NCBI GenBank assembly: GCA_019248085.1
Contig: JAEHHF010000002.1
Location: 1-64,000, forward strand
DNA: 64,000 bases
Direction of reading: 5' to 3'
From: Candidatus Dojkabacteria bacterium S2_J21
GTDB taxonomy: Bacteria > Patescibacteria > Dojkabacteria > SC72
Positions 32,565 to 42,300 of this stretch are shown in pieces. How positions within the stretch are numbered: position 1 is the stretch's first letter; each line of letters opens with the position of its first letter. Made by a program: the position numbers and the translations under genes. The notes below the pieces were generated by a model that saw only the letters and a list, made by a program, of their open reading frames with translations, had not been told where the DNA came from and made no database searches.

Positions 32565-33500
32565 TTATTCGCAACTCAGGACCTGACTTTGTATTATACA
32601 TGTTATTTCAGCTACACCAGTAGTACTGTTTGTTTTCCAAGCTAAAGGCTCACCATTCATGTATATATTAGTATTGTTTGCTCTTCCGGTGATTATATAG
32701 AATCTTTCTTTAACTGGATACTCTTTTTGGGAGGGTTCTACAACCTGCGAGATCTTGTTTTGTCCATCCACATCTAGCTTTATCCATGCCGCTGCGGTTT
32801 TAACTTCTACAGAGAGGGTAAATGTCTTTATTGTTTCCACAGGGATTTCTGCCTGTGTAGGCTTGTTGTATGTAACTTTTCTTGTTTCTACCGTTTCCAA
32901 GATATTATTGCTGTTCTTTCTTGCTTTAATAGTTATGATATTGATTCCTTCCTTGAGAAGGATGTCTTTCTTAAAATTACCTTGGTTATCAATTATTACT
33001 ATGTCGCTATTGACCTCAATTATAGCGCCAGCCTGTGCAGAACCTTCTACAGACAGTGCTTCTCCTGTTGTTGTCATATTGTCCTCGGGGTAAGTAATCG
33101 TTAGTTTAGGAGGGCTTTGGAATTTGTATATCTGTAATCCTATATATCCCAATATCAAAACAAAGAAGATTATGGAAAGAATCGTAATTATGCTTTTTGG
33201 TGTTAACATGATTTTCTTGTACTTAGTCCAGATAGGTTCGATAGAAATTTCCTTTTTAGTTTTCTTCTGCGGTTTACTACGTCTGTACAGAGCTAGAACT
33301 TTTTCGGTATCCAAACCCAAGTATTGTGAGTATATCTTTATAAAGCCAGTTAGAAAGACCTCTGAATCGAATTTATCAAATTCATTATTCTCTATATATT
33401 TCAGGAACCGCCTCTGTATTTTGGTCTCCTGCGAAGACACTTCGATAGACCTTCCTAAGGTTTCTCTCTTTTTCTTTAGAATTTCGCCAGCTGTTATCAT
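32565..33500 (-). CDS. RodZ-like HTH membrane protein
   Basis: This 311-residue protein has an N-terminal Xre-type helix-turn-helix of the RodZ kind (GEILKKKRETLGRSIEVSSQ, about residues 5-75), a basic linker and one membrane helix (about 104-124). Outside it has a beta-sandwich of Ig/glucodextranase type (PPKLTITYPEDNMTTTGEAL) and a C-terminal beta domain resembling DUF4115. RodZ links MreB to the wall machinery in rods; no mreB is in the window. TACAAT (minus strand, 33508-33513) ends 7 nt before the ATG. Confidence 0.83.
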   Translation of the reverse strand: MITAGEILKKKRETLGRSIEVSSQETKIQRRFLKYIENNEFDKFDSEVFLTGFIKIYSQYLGLDTEKVLALYRRSKPQKKTKKEISIEPIWTKYKKIMLTPKSIITILSIIFFVLILGYIGLQIYKFQSPPKLTITYPEDNMTTTGEALSVEGSAQAGAIIEVNSDIVIIDNQGNFKKDILLKEGINIITIKARKNSNNILETVETRKVTYNKPTQAEIPVETIKTFTLSVEVKTAAAWIKLDVDGQNKISQVVEPSQKEYPVKERFYIITGRANNTNIYMNGEPLAWKTNSTTGVAEITCIIQSQVLSCE

Positions 33501-33517
33501 ACTGGCAATTGTACTAC

Positions 33518-35764
33518 TTATTCATCGAATCCGTCACTACTGTCGTCGTTTTTCAATATTTGATTAGCGGAGGATACTAGTACTTGTCTTGGTTTACTAC
33601 CATCTTGTGGGCCTATTGCGCCTGCATCGTAAAGCTCGTCTATGATCCTTGCAGCCTTGTTATATCCGATTTTCATCTTTCTTTGTAAGAATGAAGATGA
33701 GGCTTTTTGATTATTTATGACAATATCTAGAGCTATCGGGAAATCAGGATCTCTTTCAGTACTCATAGATTTTGCCGAAGCACTTCCATCTTTCTGAATC
33801 GCTTGCATAAGGTCCTCAGAATATTCAATATCTTCTTCGGTAACCTGTTCTTTGATTGCATTGATGACATTCTCAATATCTTCCGTAGATGTTAAGGCAC
33901 CCTGGATTCTTACAGATTTTGGTGTGCTTTGATCTTTGAAGAGCATATCTCCATTTCCTAACAATGTCTCTGCACCGGTATCATCAAGGATAACCCTGGA
34001 ATCCATAGCTGTAGCTACCGCGAAAGCCATTCTTCCTGGGACATTGGCTTTGATTAGTCCTGTAATTACATTTACGGTTGGTCTCTGTGTTGCAAGAATT
34101 AAGTGTACTCCAACAGCTCTTCCCATCTGTGCAAGTCTCTGTATTTTGGTCTCAACATCAACACCAGAAGTTAGCATTAAGTCTGCCATCTCATCTATAA
34201 CTACAACAATATATGGCATGGCCGTAAATCCTAGGGCTTTGTTGTATTCTGTTAGTTTCTTAACGTGCATCTGCTTTAACTGTCGATATCTTCTCATCAT
34301 TTCATCAATAGTCCATTGAAGGGCATTAACCACTAATTCTGTATCGGTAATAACGGGGTTTAGTAAGTGTGGAATACCGTTGTATGCAGCCATCTCAACA
34401 CCCATCTTAGGGTCAATCATGATGAACTTGACCTCATCAGGAGTTTTGGTCATCAAAAGGCCTGTAATCAAGGAATTAATAGCGACAGATTTACCAGTAC
34501 CAGTGGCACCAGCGACTAGGAGGTGTGGAATCTTGTTTAAATCTCTGATTATAGTTTTCCCAGTAATATCCTTTCCTAGAATCAAAGGTAATTCATATTT
34601 CCCAGCCTCTTTCCTTAGTTTCTTAACCATTTCTCTAGTATATACATAGTTTGGAGTAGGATTGGGAATCTCAACACCAACAAAAGATGTGCCAGGTATA
34701 GGGGCTTCAACTCTTACAGAAGAAGACTGGGAGGCTAGTGCTAATGCTAAGTCATTGCTTAGATTTTTAATTCTCGATACTTTTGTGCCAACGGTGAGAG
34801 AAAGTGAGAATCTTAATACAGTAGGTCCTACTTCAATTTGGACAACGCTGGCATTTATACCAAAGTTCTTAAGTGTGGTTTGTATAACTCGAGCCTTTGC
34901 TTTGTAGAGTTGTTGGTCTTGTTTTTGTACCTCTCCCTCTTGTAATACATCTAAACTTGGAAATACCCAATTAGTGAATCTTGGCTTCGCTGGCTCTGCT
35001 AATTCCTTAGTAGTAGTCTGTGAGTTCGGAATCTCATCAGGAAATACTCCTTCTTGTGGGTTTTTCACCTCTGGTTGACGGTATACGTCCTCTTCCTCCT
35101 TTGTATCATCTTCATACATTTTTATTTCCATATCTTTATTGACATCAGTTCCTGGCATGTTCATCTTCATCTCCTCGTTATTATCTCCAGCCCCGTTCTC
35201 AATCTTAAACCCAGAGAAAAGGCTCGCAAAACTAAACTTCTTTGTAGAATCACCGTCTTTTTTAATTGGGGTCTCTACAAATTCCATAATCTGTTCTAGT
35301 GTGGTGCCTGTAATTAAAGAGAAGGCTATAATTAAGAACACTAATACAATTATTATCTCTAACAAGTTTCCAAACGTACTATTTAATGCCAAATGAAACA
35401 TTTTCCCTATTTCTCCACCTGCTCCTCTTAGTGCTTCGTCGTTATTTAACTGCTCCGCTGTCTGCCAGAAGGAGAGTAATGTGCTTAAACACGCTGAAAA
35501 GAGGAGTAAGCCAGTAACCTGTCGTAAGGATTTAAACCTTTTACTTCTAGTTAGTAAAAAGAAGGATATATATATGAGTAAAATACCCCATGAGATGGAT
35601 GAGTATCCAAGTTGGAGTGTAATGGTGTTAAAGAGGGTCGATTGTTGAGGGATGAATGGTGATAACCCAATCGTTAAACCCAACAAAAAGAGGGCTATAC
35701 CTAAGAGAATTTTGATCTCGCTACTCTTAATTGTAATGGGTTCCTTTTTCTTTCTTCTGGGCAT
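33518..35764 (-). CDS. ftsK: DNA translocase FtsK/SpoIIIE
   Basis: This 748-residue protein has four or so N-terminal membrane helices (residues 15-165) and an acidic linker. The RecA-like motor has Walker A LLVAGATGTGKSVAINSL, Walker B YIVVVIDEMADLML and HLILATQRPTVNVITGLIKA. The C-terminal gamma winged helix (SFLQRKMKIGYNKAARIIDE) reads orientation sequences in known FtsK. It pumps chromosome ends through the septum. I chose the ATG at 35764 (MPRRKKKEPI). TATACT or TATCAT elements lie 4 and 9 nt before it, while an in-frame upstream start would precede the promoter. Confidence 0.95.
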   Translation of the reverse strand: MPRRKKKEPITIKSSEIKILLGIALFLLGLTIGLSPFIPQQSTLFNTITLQLGYSSISWGILLIYISFFLLTRSKRFKSLRQVTGLLLFSACLSTLLSFWQTAEQLNNDEALRGAGGEIGKMFHLALNSTFGNLLEIIIVLVFLIIAFSLITGTTLEQIMEFVETPIKKDGDSTKKFSFASLFSGFKIENGAGDNNEEMKMNMPGTDVNKDMEIKMYEDDTKEEEDVYRQPEVKNPQEGVFPDEIPNSQTTTKELAEPAKPRFTNWVFPSLDVLQEGEVQKQDQQLYKAKARVIQTTLKNFGINASVVQIEVGPTVLRFSLSLTVGTKVSRIKNLSNDLALALASQSSSVRVEAPIPGTSFVGVEIPNPTPNYVYTREMVKKLRKEAGKYELPLILGKDITGKTIIRDLNKIPHLLVAGATGTGKSVAINSLITGLLMTKTPDEVKFIMIDPKMGVEMAAYNGIPHLLNPVITDTELVVNALQWTIDEMMRRYRQLKQMHVKKLTEYNKALGFTAMPYIVVVIDEMADLMLTSGVDVETKIQRLAQMGRAVGVHLILATQRPTVNVITGLIKANVPGRMAFAVATAMDSRVILDDTGAETLLGNGDMLFKDQSTPKSVRIQGALTSTEDIENVINAIKEQVTEEDIEYSEDLMQAIQKDGSASAKSMSTERDPDFPIALDIVINNQKASSSFLQRKMKIGYNKAARIIDELYDAGAIGPQDGSKPRQVLVSSANQILKNDDSSDGFDE

Positions 35765-35866
35765 TTGTAGTATATGATAAAGTAAATTGTGGATTTTTAC
35801 AAAGGACATCTATACCATACTATACTTATGATTTTAAGTGAATAGTAAAAAGGGTGTCAAAAACCT

Positions 35867-35895
35867 TTGACTAATACCATTAATTATGGTAATAT
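35867..35895 (+). promoter_or_regulatory. rpoBC promoter
   Basis: TTGACT (35867-35872) and TATAAT-like TAATAT (35890-35895) are separated by exactly 17 bp. The expected start near 35902 gives a leader of about 108 nt before rpoB, in contrast to the leaderless genes. Confidence 0.8.
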
Positions 35896-35926
35896 CCTTC
35901 GAGTTCCTAAGTTTTTGCTTTACAAT

Positions 35927-35960
35927 GCGGTTTATTTTTGGTTCGCAGGAATCATACCGC
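35927..35960 (+). promoter_or_regulatory. hairpin in the rpoB leader
   Basis: GCGGT (35927-35931) can pair with ACCGC (35956-35960) across a 24-nt U-rich loop in the rpoB 5' leader. It may be part of a larger control structure; no known leader family is recognised. Confidence 0.35.
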
Positions 35961-36009
35961 CTCTTTATAGCAAGGGTAATACGTTATAACATTACTAAAA
36001 TTTCGTCTT

Positions 36010-39000
36010 ATGATCAAACCTCAAAGTAATAGGTCCGGGAGAATAGATTTGGGACTAGGGTACTCCTCTGGTACAGATTTCCCAAGTTTAATTGAAGCTC
36101 AAAATGCCTCATTTAAAGATTTCTATGCTAGTGGATTTCAAAGACTCTTCACAAAGATCAATCCTGTTAAGGATACTATGGAAAAAATGTGGACTTTGGA
36201 ATTTAAGGATTTCAGATTTGGAAAGCCATACAGAACCGTAGAAGAAGCTATAGCAAAAGGTCTTTCTTACGAAGTTCCTGTATATGCAAAAGTTCAACTT
36301 TTAAATAACAAGACTGGTGAGATCAAAGAGCAAGAGATTTTCATTGCTGATCTTCCAATCATGACCGAAGATGGAGTATTTGTGTTTAATGGTGTCAGAA
36401 GAGTTGTTACACACCAGATTGTTAGAGCCGAGGGTGTATTGTATGAAGTAGATGAGAAATTACCATACAGAACATTACACAAGGTCAGATTAATGCCTGG
36501 TATAGGACCATGGTATGAAATAGATACCAATAGACACAATGTCATTTCAATGAGAGTTTTACCAAAGAGACCTAAGGTTTTGATAACAGAACTTTTAAGA
36601 GTTTTCGGATGGGAATCAGATGATGAAATCAGAAAACTATTCGCAGATGTAGATACAGATGGTGAGAATAAATATATTGAAGCAACATTGGCTAGGGATT
36701 TCACAAAGAGTAAGGAAGAAGCAGTAATTAGTATTTACAACAAATTAAGACCAGATGAGTCAGTCACCATAGATAGTGCCGAGAAATATATTAAAAGTAA
36801 CTTCTTCAATGCAAGAAAATTTAATCTTGGTAGGATAGGGAGGTATCAGTTAAATAGAAAATTAGGTACATCATATGATATAAACAATCCTGATCAGGTA
36901 ATGCTTTACCCTAAAGATATTGTTTTAATCGTTAAGAGATTAATCCAAATCAATAATGGAGTAGTAGCTGCAGATGATATCGATCACCTATGTAACAGAA
37001 GGATAAGAAGTGTTGGTGAAATCTTAGAGAGACAGCTAATTGCAGGTATCGGAAGATTAGAGAAGAATATCAAAGACAAAATGAGTTTGTACGGTCAAGA
37101 TGCTAAGGTTACTCCTTCTATGTTAGTTGGAACCAAACCAATCGCAGCCTCCATTCAATCGTTCTTTGGAGCAAATGCATTGTCCAGCTTCATGGATCAG
37201 ACCAATATCCTTTCTGAATTAGAAAATAAGAGAAAAGTAACCGCAGGTGGACCGGGTGGTATCACAAAAGAGAGAGCAACTTTCTCAATTCGTGAAGTCC
37301 ATAACTCACACTACTCAAAATTCGATCCAGTAACCAGTCCAGAGAGTGCAAACATTGGTGTTGTCACTCAGTTGGCTATGTTGGCTAGAATAAATGATTT
37401 TGGATTCTTAGAGGCTCCTTACAGAAGAGTTTTGAAATGTTTGAAGAACAACAAAACAGTATTGGAGGGTAGGATTGTAGCTGAGGATATTAAAGATGGT
37501 AAAAAGATTGTTGCAAAAGCAGAGACTGTCATAGATAAAGCTTTGGCAGAAAAGATAGCAGCAGTTAAGGAAATAAAAGAAGTTAAGGTAAAACCATTCA
37601 TCTCAGATGAGGTTGTTTACTTTGACGCTATGGATGAAGAGGGATTCTACATTTCATCCGCAACTGTTAAGACAGATGAAAAAGGAAATATAACTGACAA
37701 ACTTGTACCTGTAAGACATAAGGGAGATTTCGTGTTGGAAGATGTGGGTGCCGTTGATTTCGTAGATGTATTAGCAGGTCAGCAAGCAGGTTTAGGTATG
37801 GCTTTGGTTCCATTTGTATCACACAATGACGCTATGAGAGCTTTAACTGGTGCAAACCAGCAAAGACAGGCCGTTCCTTTGATCAAACAAGAGAGTCCTC
37901 TTGTCGGTACTGGAATGGAAGAGACAGTCGCAAGGCAGTCCTCATGGGGAGTATATGCTGAAGACGATGGAGAAGTTTACTATGCTGATGCTAAAAAGCT
38001 TTCCATTAAATACAAGAAATTAGGATTGAAAGATTATGATTTGGTTTCGTTCTACAGAAGCAACGACAATACATGTTTTACACAGAAACCAATCCTCGAA
38101 ACTGGAGATACATTCAAAAAGGGAGATGCATTAGTTGATGGTCCAACAATGATCAATGGGGAATTGTCACTGGGTACTAACTTGAAAGCAGCATTGATGT
38201 TCTACGAGGGATACAACTATGAGGATTCCGTAATTATTTCCGAAAGAATTGTTAGAGATGACCTCTTAACATCTATACATGTCAGAGAGCATACCGTTCA
38301 AGTTAGAGATACTGAATTAGGTGCTGAAACAATTACTGCAGATATTCCTCATGTAAATGACAGAATTTTGCAAAAGTTAGATATGCAAGGACTTGTTAGA
38401 ACCGGTGTTAAAGTTAAAGCCGGAGATATTCTAGTAGGTGTAGTTGCTCCTAGAGGTGAAAAAGAATTAACAGCTGAAGAAAGATTACTAAGAGCAATCT
38501 TCGGAGAATCTGCAAGTGACGTTAGAGATAACTCACTGCGAATGCCTCACGGAGAAGAAGGAATTGTCGTCAGAAGTCAGATTCTTTCTGCAGACAAGGG
38601 AGACAAATTACAACCAGGAGTATTACATGAAGTTAAGGTATGGGTAGCAGATACAAAGAAAGTAGACTTCGGAGACAAATTGGCAGGAAGACACGGAGAC
38701 AAAAATACAATTGCAGCAATCAGACCTATCGAAGATATGCCATTTACTGAAGATGGTGAACCCGTTGATATCGTTTTGACACCAACATTCCTAAAAAGAA
38801 TGAACATGGGGCAGGCAGCAGAGGTTCACTATGGTAGATATGCAAAAATGTTGAATGAAAAGTTAGCATTCCCAATCTTCGAAGGAGAGAATCTAGAATG
38901 GTTGAAGCAAGAACTTGCAAAGATTGGAAAACAGATGGATCAAAAAGTTGATTTGTATGATGGAAGGACTGGAAAGAAATTCCCTAACAAGATTACTGTT

Positions 39001-39393
39001 GGTATCAAATATGTATTGAAGTTACACCACATTGCAGATGAAAAAGTACATGCTAGATCTACAGGACCATACACTGCAGTTTCTCAACAGCCACTTGGTG
39101 GAAAAGCACAAATGGGTGGACAGAGATTTGGAGAAATGGAAGTCTGGGCATTAGAAGCACACAGTGCACCTTATGCTCTACAAGAAATGCTTACAATCAA
39201 ATCAGATGACATAAAAGGAAGATCTGCAGCTTACAAAGCTATCATCCATGGGGACAAGATAGAAAATGTAAACATACCAGAATCATTTAAAGTATTAATC
39301 AAAGAGTTAAATGCACTTTGCTTAAACTTAGACTTAATTTCAAACAAATCTTCGAGAGAAGTTGAGGAGGTATCAAATGAAGAAGCAAAATAA
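36010..39393 (+). CDS. rpoB: DNA-directed RNA polymerase subunit beta
   Basis: This 1127-residue catalytic beta subunit is shorter than E. coli RpoB (1342). Hallmarks are FNGVRRVVTHQIVRAEGVLY, the rifampicin-pocket segment SSFMDQTNILSELENKRKV followed by GGPGGITKERATF, GTNLKAALMFYEGYNYEDSV, the C-terminal LAGRHGDKNTIAAI, and GGKAQMGGQRFGEMEVWALE. Several rifampicin-contact positions differ from E. coli (Gln513 is Ser, His526 Asn, Arg529 Lys, Ser531 Thr, Leu533 Gly). The otherwise near-invariant TPEGPNIGL is SPESANIGV. The usual upstream rplJ/rplL genes are absent; ftsK is divergent instead. Confidence 0.97.
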   Translation: MIKPQSNRSGRIDLGLGYSSGTDFPSLIEAQNASFKDFYASGFQRLFTKINPVKDTMEKMWTLEFKDFRFGKPYRTVEEAIAKGLSYEVPVYAKVQLLNNKTGEIKEQEIFIADLPIMTEDGVFVFNGVRRVVTHQIVRAEGVLYEVDEKLPYRTLHKVRLMPGIGPWYEIDTNRHNVISMRVLPKRPKVLITELLRVFGWESDDEIRKLFADVDTDGENKYIEATLARDFTKSKEEAVISIYNKLRPDESVTIDSAEKYIKSNFFNARKFNLGRIGRYQLNRKLGTSYDINNPDQVMLYPKDIVLIVKRLIQINNGVVAADDIDHLCNRRIRSVGEILERQLIAGIGRLEKNIKDKMSLYGQDAKVTPSMLVGTKPIAASIQSFFGANALSSFMDQTNILSELENKRKVTAGGPGGITKERATFSIREVHNSHYSKFDPVTSPESANIGVVTQLAMLARINDFGFLEAPYRRVLKCLKNNKTVLEGRIVAEDIKDGKKIVAKAETVIDKALAEKIAAVKEIKEVKVKPFISDEVVYFDAMDEEGFYISSATVKTDEKGNITDKLVPVRHKGDFVLEDVGAVDFVDVLAGQQAGLGMALVPFVSHNDAMRALTGANQQRQAVPLIKQESPLVGTGMEETVARQSSWGVYAEDDGEVYYADAKKLSIKYKKLGLKDYDLVSFYRSNDNTCFTQKPILETGDTFKKGDALVDGPTMINGELSLGTNLKAALMFYEGYNYEDSVIISERIVRDDLLTSIHVREHTVQVRDTELGAETITADIPHVNDRILQKLDMQGLVRTGVKVKAGDILVGVVAPRGEKELTAEERLLRAIFGESASDVRDNSLRMPHGEEGIVVRSQILSADKGDKLQPGVLHEVKVWVADTKKVDFGDKLAGRHGDKNTIAAIRPIEDMPFTEDGEPVDIVLTPTFLKRMNMGQAAEVHYGRYAKMLNEKLAFPIFEGENLEWLKQELAKIGKQMDQKVDLYDGRTGKKFPNKITVGIKYVLKLHHIADEKVHARSTGPYTAVSQQPLGGKAQMGGQRFGEMEVWALEAHSAPYALQEMLTIKSDDIKGRSAAYKAIIHGDKIENVNIPESFKVLIKELNALCLNLDLISNKSSREVEEVSNEEAK

Positions 39394-42300
39394 TAGACAA
39401 GGATTAAGTGATTTTGATGTCTTGAAATTAACATTGGCATCCTCTGACCAGATATTAGATTGGTCATATGGTGAAGTTACAAAGGCAGAAACAATCAATT
39501 ACAGAACTTTTAGAGCAGAACCAGACGGTCTTTTCTGTGAGAAGATTTTTGGTCCTACCAAAAACTATGAATGCTACTGTGGAAAATACAAGAAGATCAG
39601 GTATAAGGGAATCGTATGTGATAAGTGTGGAGTTGAAGTAACAACATCTGATGTAAGAAGAGAGAGAATGGGTCATCTAGAATTGGCAGTACCTGTCGCA
39701 CACGTATGGTTTGCATATGGTATTCCAAATAAGATGTCCATTGTCTTAAACATCTCACATAAGAAACTTCTTTCCGTCATATACTACACTAGGTATATGG
39801 TAGTAGAGGTTGATAAGGAGAAGAAAGCTGGAATAGTAACAAAGGCAGAAGACCTACAGAAACAGGAAATGGCTGCGTTGAATAGTGAATTGGAAGCAGA
39901 GTTGAAAGCAACAGAAGAGATGTTTACCGGGAATATCAAAGACACCAAAAAAGGAAAAGAGAAATCAAGCGAATTCAAAGTAAGTCAGTTAGAGCACAAG
40001 AGAAATCAGGCTCTAGCAAAGGTCAGAAAAGAATTTGCTGAAAAAGAAGAGCAATTAGATTCATTCTATGTAAAGATTTTCCAAACAATTGAGAAATTAA
40101 AAGTTGGAACAGTATTGAGTGAAGATGAATATATGAATCTCGAAGAGAGAGATCTTCTTTTCTTCGAAGCTATGATGGGTGCTGAAGGTATTAAGAAATT
40201 ACTTCAGAACATGGATATCGAAAAAGAGATAAAGAAATTAAGATCTGCAGTTGAGAAAGAAAAGGGAGAGAAGAAAGCTGCAACAATTATTAGAATTCAG
40301 TATCTTGAGGGATTCAAAAAGAATACAATAGATCCAAGTTGGATGATAATTGATATTCTTCCTGTTCTTCCTCCAGAGCTCAGACCAATAATTCCTCTAT
40401 CAGGTGGTAAATTTGCTACATCAGATTTAAATGATTTGTACAGAAGAATCATCAACAGAAATAATAGATTAAGAAGATTGATCGAAATTGGTGCTCCTGA
40501 CGTAATACTCAGAAATGAGAAGAGAATGTTACAGGAATCAGTAGATGCATTGATTGATAACTCACATAGACCTTCGAAGGCTATGATGAACAACAAACGG
40601 TTACCATATCAGTCATTGACGGATGATCTAAGAGGTAAAAAGGGATTGTTTAGAAAGAACTTGCTCGGAAAACGTGTTGACTACTCAGGTCGTGCAGTTA
40701 TTGATGGAGATCCAAGTTTGAAATTTGACCAGTGTGGTTTGCCAAAATCTGTAGCATTGGAAATGTTCAAACCTTTTGTAATCCAGAAATTACTAGACAG
40801 AGAGATAGCGCCAAATATCAGAATTGCTAAAGAAATGATTGAAGAGCAAGAAGATATCATATGGGATCTCTTAGAGGAAGTTATTAAAAACAAACCAGTA
40901 TTGTTAAATCGTGCTCCTACGTTACATAAATATAGTGTACAGGCATTCTACCCTAAGTTGGTAGAAGGTGAAGCTATTAGAATTCACCCATTGGTATGTA
41001 AAGCATTCAATGCTGACTTCGATGGTGACCAGATGGCTGTACATATTCTTTTGACAGAGGAAGCTCGAAAAGAAGCAGAGAGAGAAATGATGTCCTCAAA
41101 GAATATCATTAATATCTCCAATGGTCAGATCTTAGCAAGTCCTGCAAAAGATATGTTGTTAGGTTTCTACCTAATGACAGATTTGCATGAATCTAAGAAA
41201 CCAAAGATTTTCGCTAATGCAGAGGATGCAATAAGGGCATATGAAAGAGAAGTTATAAATATTAACGAAGAAATACTTGTAAGAATAAAGGGTGAAGATG
41301 TCAAAACTTCCGTTGGAAGAGTAATCTTCAATACAATTCTTCCTGAGGACTATCCTTACGTTAATGATAGAGTAAACAACAAAACAGTAAATACAATCAT
41401 TGACGATATCAAGAATACAAAACCAATGGAAATTGTTGTTGAACTTTTGGACAATATGAAATTGTTAGGATTCAAGTATGCAACAGATCTAGGATTCTCC
41501 TTCGCAATGGAAGATTGTAATCTTGATTTCAACCTTGAGAGTGCATTGAAGACAATGGAATCCAAGGATGAGCAGTTACAAGAGAACTACTTGCAGGGTT
41601 TGATGACTAAGAATGAGAAGATAAATATCTCTACAACAATGTGGGATGATTTCGCAAATGAACTAGCAGATGAAGCATGGGGAAAGTTAGACAAACATAA
41701 CTCTGTATACGAGATGGTAGAATCTGGTGCAAATGGTGGTAAGATCCAGGCAAGACAGGTTTTGACTATCAAGGGTGTTGTTAGAGACTCTAGAGGTAAC
41801 TGGGTCCCAATGCCTATTAAGAGTAACTACCGAGACGGTCTTGGAGCATTCGAATATTTTGTAGCTGCAAATGGTGGTAGAAAAGGTATCGCAGACAGAT
41901 CCCTCAAGACATCATCTTCTGGTTACTTAACTAGAAAATTGGTTGAGGTAGCTCATGATGTAATAATCAGGGTTGAAGATTGTGGATATGATGGAGAAGG
42001 AATGGTAATGAATAGGGCAGATGATAGAAGAATATCTTACACAGATAGACTCTTCGGAAGAACATTGGCTCAAGATGTAGAAATAGGTGGAAAAGTCATA
42101 GCAAAGAAAGACGAATCAATAACTAAAGCAATTGCCAAGTTAATAGATGAGTCTAAGTTAGAGGAAGTATTCGTACGATCTCCAATGCTTTGTGAGGCTC
42201 CATTGGGTCTTTGTAAGAAGTGCTATGGACTCAACCTTGAGAATGGTTTAGAAGTAGAAATGGGTAAAGCAGTCGGAGTAATAGCGGCACAATCCATTGG

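Noticed and set aside
35920..35962. tRNA-like GGTTCG sequence in the rpoB leader
   Set aside because: It lacks acceptor and anticodon stems; only one five-pair stem can be drawn.
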